Shown: one piece after another, positions 1 to 6,551 of the stretch
Layout: each line of letters begins with the position of its first letter
How positions within the stretch are numbered: position 1 is the first letter of the stretch
Source: JAIYCX01 sp044351785
GTDB taxonomy: Bacteria > Bdellovibrionota_C > UBA2361 > SZUA-149 > DAOLCO01
Assembly (NCBI GenBank): GCA_044351785.1
Contig: JBILFC010000082.1
Coordinates: forward strand, 1 to 10,604
DNA: 10,604 nt
Direction of reading: 5' to 3'
Translations under genes and position numbers: made by a program
Notes under the pieces: model-generated
What the model saw: the letters and a program-made list of their open reading frames with translations, nothing else
Told to the model about the DNA's origin: nothing
Databases searched by the model: none

Positions 1-1653
1 TAATTCCACCTTTTCAGAATAAATTAAGGCCTGAGAATAACGCCAAGACTCCTCTTCATAATCCAGCAATAAAAAACTGCTAGAATCTGGTGATTTTAAA
101 TTTTCAAGTTCCATCTCTGGAGACAAACGATAGGCTTTTAAGCCTAAAATTTTTGCATAAAATAATGTCCATCTCTCAAATACTTCTAATGTATAAAGTG
201 TCCTTCCCCCTAGAGCATCCGTAATACCTCTAGCTAATGGCTTTACAGATCGAGTCTCATTTCTAAAACTAGAATAGATCTCACCTTGACATAAACGTAC
301 TACTAGAAAAACTAAGCCTATATACACAGGATAGTACTTCCACATCTTATGGTAGGTGGAAAGAATTACAAATAAGGCAGCTAAGATTGCACTTCCTAAA
401 CAGATCACCCATTGAAAAGCATTTACACCCGGAAGAGGTTTAATACTAAAGAAAATTAAACTACCCACTACTACTAAAAATGATGTGACTTTTAATAGTC
501 TACATAAATTCTTAAACACTCGAGGAGTAAGACAATACCCTCCAAAAAGTAAACTGATATTTAGTAAGGAAGCGAGTAATGGGAAAGCGTAGCGATTAGA
601 CTTCCCCTGCGCCATGGATAACATCATTACTCCAACCCACAATACACAAACAGAATATCTCAAGAAAGTTCTAATTCGCTCATCCGCACATAAGGGAGAA
701 GCGCTTTCAATCCATGATTTATTAAGCTTCTCCTTATTTAAAAGCATCGAACCCAAACCTATAATTAAGAAAAAAGACCAAGGGATAGAACTTATAAGTA
801 AAGACGAAACATAAAATAAAATCCCTCTTTCCCTCTCAGAATAACTAACAACACGACTAAAAACCTCTTCCTTAAATCTATCTGAAAGAGCATCCCAGCC
901 TACAACATAAGCTAATGGGATCAACCATAAAGCTATCAAGGCAAAAGAAATAAATACCGAAATCGCCGCTAAGGTAATTGGCCTAACATACTCCTTCCAT
1001 GACTTCTCATTTCGATTAAGAAACCATTCAAGAAGAATAAATGTGAAACAAGCTCCCCCAGTAAAAAAATAAACCGGAGGACCCTTAGTTAAAAAAGCTA
1101 AAAATAAGAATATCGAAAAGAAAATGATTGATCTCTTATTGCCGTCTACCAATACGAAAAATAAACTAGCAATAGCCATCGAACTCATGAACCCAAACAA
1201 CATATCTATCTCAGCCAAAGATGATAATATAAAGAAATGAACTGACGTACTAAGAGCGAAACTAGCCAATGCTGATAATCTAAGCTTCCCACTCACTAAG
1301 AACCAACAATAAAATTGTCCAATCAGAAATAACACACTAACAACTAAAGAAGGCACACGAGCGACCATCTCAGAGCCTGTACCGAATAAGAATATAGAAG
1401 TTGCTGACAACCAATAGTACAAAGGCGGCTTAGTTAAGATCTGACTACCAAGAAGAGTAGGAACTAGGAAATTCCCATTCTCATAGATTTCCCAACCGAT
1501 TAAAGTCCTATCAGCCTCAGTATGCCGAATAAACTCTTGAGACCACAAGCATAAGCCATTTAATACGAATCCCCAAATTACTAGCGCAATCAATACATTC
1601 TTCTTAGAAGAAAATATTAATTGATCTAAATACGCTATCCCCTTAAAAATCAT
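1..1653 (-). CDS. GT39/ArnT-like polytopic membrane glycosyltransferase, 3' end outside the window
   Basis: The frame is open for 551 codons from an ATG (complement of 1651-1653) to the left edge with no stop, so the C-terminus is missing. After a first hydrophobic helix (about residues 20-37), the protein shows the family's first periplasmic loop: HTEADR (44-49) with the likely acidic catalytic residue E46, then NFLVPTLLG (61-69) and KPPLYYW (75-81). This order is typical of GT39 enzymes related to ArnT and protein O-mannosyltransferases, which move a sugar from a polyprenyl-phosphate carrier on the periplasmic side of the inner membrane. Many hydrophobic segments follow, then a more soluble C-terminal part, also as in the family. 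The acceptor (lipid A, protein or other glycan) cannot be read from the sequence. The start is 3 bp after the upstream hydrolase stop, with an AGGA ribosome site 6 nt before it. The fold call is strong; the specific function is open. Confidence 0.88.
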   Translation of the reverse strand, partial: MIFKGIAYLDQLIFSSKKNVLIALVIWGFVLNGLCLWSQEFIRHTEADRTLIGWEIYENGNFLVPTLLGSQILTKPPLYYWLSATSIFLFGTGSEMVARVPSLVVSVLFLIGQFYCWFLVSGKLRLSALASFALSTSVHFFILSSLAEIDMLFGFMSSMAIASLFFVLVDGNKRSIIFFSIFLFLAFLTKGPPVYFFTGGACFTFILLEWFLNRNEKSWKEYVRPITLAAISVFISFALIALWLIPLAYVVGWDALSDRFKEEVFSRVVSYSERERGILFYVSSLLISSIPWSFFLIIGLGSMLLNKEKLNKSWIESASPLCADERIRTFLRYSVCVLWVGVMMLSMAQGKSNRYAFPLLASLLNISLLFGGYCLTPRVFKNLCRLLKVTSFLVVVGSLIFFSIKPLPGVNAFQWVICLGSAILAALFVILSTYHKMWKYYPVYIGLVFLVVRLCQGEIYSSFRNETRSVKPLARGITDALGGRTLYTLEVFERWTLFYAKILGLKAYRLSPEMELENLKSPDSSSFLLLDYEEESWRYSQALIYSEKVEL

Positions 1654-1656
1654 CGA

Positions 1657-2499
1657 CTATCCTAAATCCAGTTCCAACTTCTCTTTTAAAATATAATTAC
1701 TCTTTTCATCTTTCCCTAGATATATAGCACTAACTTTAGGATCATGCTCAAAAACTAAAAGCGCCCCGTCCTTATGCGCCATATCAAGTATTCCAACCTT
1801 TTCCTTCATCGTTACCTCAGCCAGTAAGTCATACCCCATAACATAAGGCACTCTAATATGAGAAGAGGTAGGGATTAAGTCAGCTAAGAAAATTAAACCA
1901 CATTTATCAGCATTCATTACAATAGGCAGAGACATACCATAAGTATGACCATACATATTATGCATGACTAAATTAGGAAGGATTTCTTGTTTATCTTCAA
2001 ACAATCTTAAATCCACCTTAGAAAGAATCTCTAATTCAGACTTTCTGTAACTAACCTTCTCTCTTACACCAGGAGCCTTCGCCCTCTCGAAGTTATCTTT
2101 ACTTAGCCAGTGCCTAGCCTTAGGGAAGATCGGTACTAACTCCTCACCTATACTTGATGTAATACCGCCAGCGTGATCAAAGTGGAGATGAGTTAAAACA
2201 ACATCCGTGATATCTGGGGCCATCTTAAGGATAGCCTCCTGCTTCAAATTCTGAATACAGAATATCTCCCTTTCTTTATCCGACCAGTAGCCCCCAGAGC
2301 CAGCATCTACCAAAATCTTCCTACCCTCACCTTCAAGCATCAAAGATCTAGAACAAAGCTGAATTCTATTCTTATCATCTGCTGGAAAATCCTTTTCCCA
2401 CAATGACTTTGGCACGGAACCGAACATGGCCCCACCATCGAGCCTAAATAGATCTAAGACTAAGGAATGAATCTGATAATTAGAAATTGTTAGTTTCAT
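1657..2499 (-). CDS. MBL-fold metallo-hydrolase, lactonase-like (280 aa)
   Basis: This is a metallo-beta-lactamase-fold hydrolase with a full di-metal ligand set: HLHFDH (H104, H106, D108, H109), H185 in GHTYG, D207 in LADLIPT and H252 in FEHDP. An N-terminal AMFGSVPKSLW stretch (24-34) followed by VDAGSGGYWSDK (64-75) is typical of a large cytosolic MBL subgroup that includes N-acyl-homoserine lactonases such as AiiA. No signal peptide is visible. The usual GHTPG around the third histidine is GHTYG here, so tyrosine replaces proline; the ligands are unaffected. Members of this subgroup have varied and often unknown substrates, so lactone hydrolysis is only a possibility. The gene opens the leftward block and is tightly coupled to the glycosyltransferase. 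Its ribosome site is weak, the best being a GAG about 8 nt before the ATG. Confidence 0.88.
   Translation of the reverse strand: MKLTISNYQIHSLVLDLFRLDGGAMFGSVPKSLWEKDFPADDKNRIQLCSRSLMLEGEGRKILVDAGSGGYWSDKEREIFCIQNLKQEAILKMAPDITDVVLTHLHFDHAGGITSSIGEELVPIFPKARHWLSKDNFERAKAPGVREKVSYRKSELEILSKVDLRLFEDKQEILPNLVMHNMYGHTYGMSLPIVMNADKCGLIFLADLIPTSSHIRVPYVMGYDLLAEVTMKEKVGILDMAHKDGALLVFEHDPKVSAIYLGKDEKSNYILKEKLELDLG
1660..1663 (-). promoter_or_regulatory. Ribosome binding site of the glycosyltransferase gene
   Basis: AGGA on the minus strand lies 6 nt before the ATG at 1653 and abuts the stop codon of the upstream hydrolase gene. It supports this start and points to translation of the two genes from one message. 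Confidence 0.6.
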
Positions 2500-2552
2500 C
2501 TTGGGATTCTCATTTAAAAATTGTATGGTATTAGACTTTTAAGGAAAAATAA
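2500..2552. promoter_or_regulatory. Divergent intergenic region, candidate promoters both ways
   Basis: This is the only gap between diverging genes, so both blocks should be transcribed from here or from sites just inside the first codons. On the plus strand, TTGGGA (2501-2506) and TATGGT (2524-2529) are separated by 17 bp, each matching the sigma-70 hexamers at 4 of 6 positions. On the minus strand, TACAAT (2520-2525) matches the -10 hexamer at 5 of 6, but no good -35 lies at the right distance. The two -10 candidates overlap by two bases, so the promoters might compete. No clear operator palindrome is visible. The region is promoter-like by position; the exact hexamers are guesses. Confidence 0.4.
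2541..2545 (+). promoter_or_regulatory. Ribosome binding site of pgpA
   Basis: AAGGA lies 7 nt before the ATG at 2553, a good Shine-Dalgarno match at normal spacing. It supports the chosen pgpA start and is one of only three clear ribosome sites in the window. Confidence 0.65.
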
Positions 2553-3044
2553 ATGATAAAAATTATATCCCGCTTTATATGTACAGGGTTCTACTCAGGG
2601 CTTTCTCCTAAAGCGCCAGGCACAGTAGGCACCCTATTCTGCGCACTTCTGATATGGATACTATGGAATACACCTTTCCTAGTCAGCTACTCTCAAATAT
2701 CAATATTCTCGCCATTAATTTTATCTTGTATCTTTTTACTAATGGGGTTACTGCTAATTCCGCTTGCCTACACAAACACAGTTACTAATTCAAAGTTCGA
2801 CCCTCAAGAAGTAGTAATAGACGAATTTTCAGGCTTCTTAGTTACCCTTTCTTTGCTACCTCCTAATAATTTAAGTCTTATTTTAGCCTTTATTGGATTT
2901 CGAATCTTCGATATTGGTAAACCATGGCCAATTAAACATTTTGAAAAGCTACCCGGAGCTTGGGGAGTGATGTTAGATGATGTTGTTGCAGGCCTCATGG
3001 CTGGTAGCCTTTTATATTGTGCTAGTTATCTAAATTTAGTTTAA
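2553..3044 (+). CDS. pgpA: Phosphatidylglycerophosphatase A (163 aa)
   Basis: PgpA dephosphorylates phosphatidylglycerol phosphate to phosphatidylglycerol at the inner membrane, the last step of phosphatidylglycerol synthesis. All family blocks are present in order: SGLSPKAPGTVGTL (15-28), an EVVIDEFSG block with D90 and E91 (86-94), GFRIFDIGKPWPI (115-127) and GVMLDDVVAG with D142 and D143 (138-147). Several hydrophobic helices lie between and after them. The length is close to that of E. coli PgpA (about 170 aa), and the C-terminus ends normally. The ATG has a well-placed AAGGA. This is the first gene of the rightward block; the next gene begins 3 bp after its TAA, in the same reading frame. 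Confidence 0.96.
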   Translation: MIKIISRFICTGFYSGLSPKAPGTVGTLFCALLIWILWNTPFLVSYSQISIFSPLILSCIFLLMGLLLIPLAYTNTVTNSKFDPQEVVIDEFSGFLVTLSLLPPNNLSLILAFIGFRIFDIGKPWPIKHFEKLPGAWGVMLDDVVAGLMAGSLLYCASYLNLV

Positions 3045-3047
3045 AAT

Positions 3048-3755
3048 TTGAAAATCGTAATTTACATTCTAATTTTTCTTTGGTGTTTCAACTCTTGCAG
3101 TCCTATATATGTTCTAAGAGCTGGTTACACTGAAGCAAGAATACTCTCATCTAGAAAAGATATAAAAGAGGCTCTTACCGAAGATGAAATTGATGCCCCT
3201 ACAAAGGAGAAGTTACGCACCATTCTACAGGTAAAGGAGTTCAGCTCAGAACTAGGACTAACTCCCAGAGGAAGCTATTCCTCATACTCTGATCTTAAAG
3301 ATCTACCACCTTCTTACGTGATAACCGCCGTTGACTCCATGTCATTAACTCCAATTACTTGGTGGTATCCTATAGTAGGTAGCATCCCGTACAAAGGATA
3401 TCACGATAAAGAAGACGCAATAGAAGAAGCTAAAGAAATTAAGCTCAAAGGATATGATGTATCAGTAAGAGATAGCATCGCCTTTAGTACATTAGGTTGG
3501 TTTGATGATCCAGTACTCCAGACCGTGCTCAAGCAAGATATCAGTAATATCATTATCACCGTGCTTCATGAGATTATGCACTCTACTCTCTGGATACCGA
3601 ATCATCCCGACTTTAACGAAACCATGGCTGAAGTAATAGGCCTTGTAAGTGCCTTAGAATTTGCCAAAAAAGAATCTCCTAACCTTGAAGAAGGAATAAA
3701 AAAACGCTTTCGATATGAATGTGAAGTCTCTGTCTTATATGAAGACACCTATTAA
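3048..3755 (+). CDS. Putative zinc aminopeptidase (PF10023-like) lipoprotein, N-terminal part ended by an in-frame TAA
   Basis: The 235 residues match the bacterial 'putative aminopeptidase' family in conserved order: VLRAGYTEARIL (22-33), EFSSELGL (64-71), SYSSYSDL (76-83), WWYPIVGSIPYKGY (105-118), FSTLGWFDDP (146-155), HEIMH (174-178) and FNETMAE (189-195). HEIMH is a zinc-binding HExxH motif; E191 in FNET is a candidate third ligand. An N-terminal hydrophobic stretch ends in FNSC, an imperfect lipobox with C17 as the likely lipidated residue, so the protein is probably a periplasm-facing lipoprotein. The start must be TTG, because the next in-frame Met is near residue 98, beyond the signal and early conserved blocks. 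No Shine-Dalgarno is visible, so it may be coupled to pgpA. Family members are usually about 350 aa. Here TAA (3753-3755) cuts the frame, and the missing C-terminal part continues in the same frame downstream. It may be a recent pseudogene, a split protein or a readthrough gene. Confidence 0.85.
   Translation: MKIVIYILIFLWCFNSCSPIYVLRAGYTEARILSSRKDIKEALTEDEIDAPTKEKLRTILQVKEFSSELGLTPRGSYSSYSDLKDLPPSYVITAVDSMSLTPITWWYPIVGSIPYKGYHDKEDAIEEAKEIKLKGYDVSVRDSIAFSTLGWFDDPVLQTVLKQDISNIIITVLHEIMHSTLWIPNHPDFNETMAEVIGLVSALEFAKKESPNLEEGIKKRFRYECEVSVLYEDTY
3753..3755 (+). other. In-frame TAA interrupting the aminopeptidase
   Basis: This TAA lies between ...LYEDTY and SLNNVFNSGEEKE... in one continuous reading frame. 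Apart from this codon, the frame runs from 3048 to the TAA at 4116-4118, giving about 355 residues, the normal length for the family. TAA is used as a genuine stop for pgpA and for this frame's own end, so a general reassignment of TAA is unlikely. A single base change from CAA, GAA or AAA would explain it. Confidence 0.8.
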
Positions 3756-3767
3756 TCCTTAAATAAT

Positions 3768-4118
3768 GTGTTTAACTCTGGCGAGGAGAAAGAAATAATA
3801 ATAGAGAAAAAGGAACAAATATACGAAGGACTATCTTCTAAACTGTTTGAACTACGAAAATCATTATTAAATCTAGATCCTGCTAATAATAGAATCGAAA
3901 CTTTCAATAATGCTAGCTTTTTAAGTAGCTACATATATCTTAAAGAATTTACATCTTTTATAGCCTTATATTTAAACGTAGATCGAAGTAGCATTAAGCT
4001 AATAGATGCCTTAAAATCAATGAATCAGGAGAATCCCTATCAAGAATTGAAGAAAATGCTAGGTAGTGATATGCAAGAGGGGAAGAATCTCGGTATTAAT
4101 ATCTGCAATAAACTGTAA
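3768..4118 (+). CDS. C-terminal part of the interrupted aminopeptidase
   Basis: This open frame is in phase with the preceding one; in-phase sense codons begin at 3756, right after the TAA, and GTG at 3768 is the first possible start. The sequence continues the aminopeptidase family pattern: a charged helix rich in K and E with KKEQIYEGLSSKLFELRKSL (14-33), then FNNASFLSSYIYLKEFTSFIALYL (45-68), which corresponds to the conserved C-terminal block with NNA followed by aromatic residues. Codon use resembles the neighbours and no further stop or frameshift has accumulated, so any inactivation would be recent. No Shine-Dalgarno precedes the GTG, making independent translation doubtful. It ends 1 bp before the next gene. 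Taken alone it has no recognisable catalytic motif. Confidence 0.6.
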   Translation: MFNSGEEKEIIIEKKEQIYEGLSSKLFELRKSLLNLDPANNRIETFNNASFLSSYIYLKEFTSFIALYLNVDRSSIKLIDALKSMNQENPYQELKKMLGSDMQEGKNLGINICNKL

Positions 4119-4119
4119 A

Positions 4120-4467
4120 ATGTACAAAATTCTAAAAAACATCTTGTGTTTATTCTTGTTCGCTAGCCTAATAAGCTGTCTTAGTTCATGCGCCAGTGAA
4201 GAGAGAAGATCAGGCATATCTTGCGGTGGGGGTATTGAATTTCAATGCCCAACAAACATGTACTGCCAGATGGAAAAAGGTTGTGGTGGAATTGATAGTA
4301 AAGGACGCTGCGCTCCTATGCCAAGGTCCTGTCCCGATGAAGAAGATCTAATATGCGCATGCGACAATAATGAGTATATGAATGAATGTGTCGCAAACAC
4401 CTTAGGACTATCCTTAAAAAACAAAGGTACTTGCCTTAAAAAACCAACAATAGAAGTAGCTAAATAG
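4120..4467 (+). CDS. Small cysteine-rich lipoprotein with Kazal-like domain (115 aa)
   Basis: A lipoprotein signal peptide (residues 1-23) is followed by a short linker and ten cysteines (35, 43, 49, 55, 64, 71, 79, 81, 90, 105). The C-terminal part, C71-x7-C79-A-C81-DNNEYMNEC90-...-KGTC105, resembles the bacterial Kazal-type serine-protease-inhibitor module, whose core usually reads VCGCDGxTYxNxC. The preceding CGGGIEFQCPTNMYCQ...CGGIDSKGRC part is the cysteine-rich extension often seen before it in bacterial lipoproteins. It is predicted to be exported, lipid-anchored and disulfide-bonded. Inhibitory activity is not proven; many such bacterial proteins are uncharacterised. Two overlapping lipoboxes, LISC20 and LSSC24, leave the lipidated cysteine uncertain. 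An in-frame ATG at 4066 exists, but it would put 18 charged and polar residues before the signal peptide, so ATG 4120 is preferred. It starts 1 bp after the aminopeptidase frame ends, with no clear ribosome site, suggesting coupling. Confidence 0.82.
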   Translation: MYKILKNILCLFLFASLISCLSSCASEERRSGISCGGGIEFQCPTNMYCQMEKGCGGIDSKGRCAPMPRSCPDEEDLICACDNNEYMNECVANTLGLSLKNKGTCLKKPTIEVAK

Positions 4468-4487
4468 AGATCACTAAACGAGCATTA

Positions 4488-6551
4488 ATGAATTTAACAC
4501 CCAATAACAAACCACCTTCAGACCTTGATAAAATCATAGAAGAAACAGCCCTTTTAGAATACGACCTTCACGGTAAGCCACTTTTAGCCATTGCTACAGG
4601 CAGAAAAGAGCATAAGTACTTTCTACTAAATGAAAAGAATGAAGAAGTTACTCTTGGGCACAATAGACTCTTTATATATCCACACACCAATCCCCATAAA
4701 ACACCCAATGAACTAACTAACTTCGCTAAAGAGTTAACTCAGTTTGCAAATAAATATCCCGCCGACACCCTTTGGGCTCTGATCAAGGGTCAGGATAAGG
4801 AACTTAGTATAGAAGAGATTTTTAATTTAAGCGGCCTAGAGAACACCTTAACTAATTTTGCAGGGATAAGAAGAACGCTTTTACTTCATAACTTATACTT
4901 TAAGAGAAGTGAAAATGGATTTCGATCTAAGTCTGAAGAGGAAGTCGGCCGCGGGAAAGAAGCTAGTCAAGAGCGCATGCTAGAGGAAAAGGAAAAACTG
5001 ACCCTACAACTTGCACTTGGAAAAAGAATTGCTGGAGATAAAAAAGCAGTACTTCCACCCTCAATATCATACATTGAGGAAATATCTGCCTTAGGGAAAA
5101 AATGTTCCCATGCTAAGGTCTTCTCTGAACTGATAGATAACCTTATCTCTAAACTCTCTCCTAAAGTTCCCTTAAAACATATCGAACAGAAAGCATTCTA
5201 CATCCTAAAAGAAATTGGCCACTTCTCAGACAATCAGAATCTATCCCCAATTCGACTTGGTCGACCTGTTAGCTTTAATAGCGAAGAAAGAAGTGATGCT
5301 GAAAGACTTTTCAGGGAATCAAAAAACATTCAAACAGATAATAGAGTAGACCTCTCATCTCTTTTTACCTTCACGATTGACAGTGAAGATACTCAAGACT
5401 TCGATGATGCCCTATCTTTAGTTGAAGAAGATGGCAAAAGTATTCTCTGGGTCCATATCGCTGATACAAGCTCTCATATTACGGAAGAATCACCTCTCTT
5501 TAAAACTCTATTAAGAAGAGCAACTTCCATCTACTGCCCAGATGAAACCATCCCCATGCTACCACCTTCATTATCCGAAGGTGTTTTAAGCCTTAAAGAA
5601 GGGCAAAAGAAACTAGCTATTTCATATAAGTTCGAGCTTAATGAGCTAGTAGCAAAGCCGGTATCCATACATGCTAGTATTATTAAAGTTACTAAGCGTT
5701 TTAGTTATGAAGATGTAGATTCTATTCTTTGTGATAAATTCGACCATCCTCACTATGATGTACTCCATACCTTATGGGACCTAGCATCAAATAGAGAACT
5801 TCTAAGGCTAGAAAATGGAGCGATTCTCTTTAACAGAAGGGAACTAACACCTTCGATAGAAAAGAATAAAAAAATTAAACTCGTCATTAATAGCGATGAT
5901 ACACCGTCAAGAAAGCTAGTAAGTGAGTTAATGATTTTAACTAATGAATTCGCTGGTAGCTTTGCAATAAATAACAATATTCCATTCGTCTATAGGAGCC
6001 AAGAAGGGCCCGACGTCGATATTGAGAGCTATGCTAGCGCTATCCCCGATGGACCTGCTAGAGAGTTTGCAAAACGCGGACTACTTAAAAAATCCAATAT
6101 CAGTCTAAATCCAGGAAGACATGCTGGACTTGGCTTAAATGTATACTGCCAAGTGACATCTCCTATTAGAAGAGCCCTAGATCATATACTCATTAATCAG
6201 CTTAGAATCTTTATACTAACTGGAGAAATAGTATATTCTAGAGAGAAGCTAGATGCCCTTTTAGGAGAATTGCAGCTAGGTGGTGATGAAGCACATATCA
6301 TTCAGAGAGAAAGAACTCGGTACTGGCTTCTAAAGTATATGGAACAAGAGAAGTATAAGGGATTTACTGGAACGATAGTAAGAGTGGATGGTGCAAGACC
6401 TCTGATTGAACTAGATAATCTTTACTCCATCTTTACCTTCAACCCAGCAAAAGAAGTAAATCCATCTAGGCTTGGTGAAAATATTAGACTAGTAATAACC
6501 AAACTAGATCCACAAAATGAAAAGCTATATCTAGATGAGGAAGTTGGATAG
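4488..6551 (+). CDS. RNase II/R-family 3'-5' exoribonuclease (RNB domain, 687 aa)
   Basis: The RNB catalytic domain spans about residues 287-575. TIDSEDTQDFDDAL (296-309) carries the four metal-binding aspartates D298, D304, D306 and D307, equivalent to D201, D207, D209 and D210 of E. coli RNase II. TSPIRRALDHILINQLR (557-573) carries the conserved arginine matching R500 of RNase II. WVHIADTSSHI, RRATSIYCP and GVLSLKEGQKKLAISY are further family blocks. A C-terminal stretch (about 622-686) looks like the S1 RNA-binding domain. The N-terminus lacks an obvious pair of cold-shock domains; a small beta-rich start (20-65) and a helical region with a possible winged-helix (about 220-260) resemble the Deinococcus/cyanobacterial RNase II type more than E. 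coli Rnb. The enzyme should degrade RNA processively in the cytoplasm. ATG 4488 follows the Kazal gene by 20 bp with a weak ribosome site, and the end overlaps the next gene by 17 nt. Confidence 0.9.
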   Translation: MNLTPNNKPPSDLDKIIEETALLEYDLHGKPLLAIATGRKEHKYFLLNEKNEEVTLGHNRLFIYPHTNPHKTPNELTNFAKELTQFANKYPADTLWALIKGQDKELSIEEIFNLSGLENTLTNFAGIRRTLLLHNLYFKRSENGFRSKSEEEVGRGKEASQERMLEEKEKLTLQLALGKRIAGDKKAVLPPSISYIEEISALGKKCSHAKVFSELIDNLISKLSPKVPLKHIEQKAFYILKEIGHFSDNQNLSPIRLGRPVSFNSEERSDAERLFRESKNIQTDNRVDLSSLFTFTIDSEDTQDFDDALSLVEEDGKSILWVHIADTSSHITEESPLFKTLLRRATSIYCPDETIPMLPPSLSEGVLSLKEGQKKLAISYKFELNELVAKPVSIHASIIKVTKRFSYEDVDSILCDKFDHPHYDVLHTLWDLASNRELLRLENGAILFNRRELTPSIEKNKKIKLVINSDDTPSRKLVSELMILTNEFAGSFAINNNIPFVYRSQEGPDVDIESYASAIPDGPAREFAKRGLLKKSNISLNPGRHAGLGLNVYCQVTSPIRRALDHILINQLRIFILTGEIVYSREKLDALLGELQLGGDEAHIIQRERTRYWLLKYMEQEKYKGFTGTIVRVDGARPLIELDNLYSIFTFNPAKEVNPSRLGENIRLVITKLDPQNEKLYLDEEVG

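Noticed and set aside
614..814. 66-codon open frame on the plus strand
   Set aside because: It lies antisense inside the glycosyltransferase frame, has no ribosome site, and shows no domain-like pattern; the minus-strand protein has clear family motifs.
2500..2552. Operator palindrome between the divergent blocks
   Set aside because: AT-rich stretches with partial symmetry around TTTTAA exist, but no inverted repeat longer than chance could be seen.
2804..2998. 64-codon minus-strand open frame
   Set aside because: It is the antisense shadow of the conserved PgpA motifs.
3756..4118. Downstream half of the aminopeptidase as an unrelated small gene
   Set aside because: It is in phase with the preceding frame, lacks a ribosome site, and carries the C-terminal NNA block expected of the same family.
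4066..4119. Upstream ATG as the start of the Kazal-like lipoprotein
   Set aside because: It would add 18 residues with charges ahead of the signal peptide and overlap the aminopeptidase C-terminus by 53 nt; ATG 4120 gives a standard lipoprotein signal.
4242..4424. 60-codon minus-strand open frame
   Set aside because: It is antisense to the Kazal-like cysteine-rich domain and shows no features of its own.
5753..5977. 74-codon minus-strand open frame
   Set aside because: It is antisense to the RNB domain of the exoribonuclease; no ribosome site or recognisable pattern.
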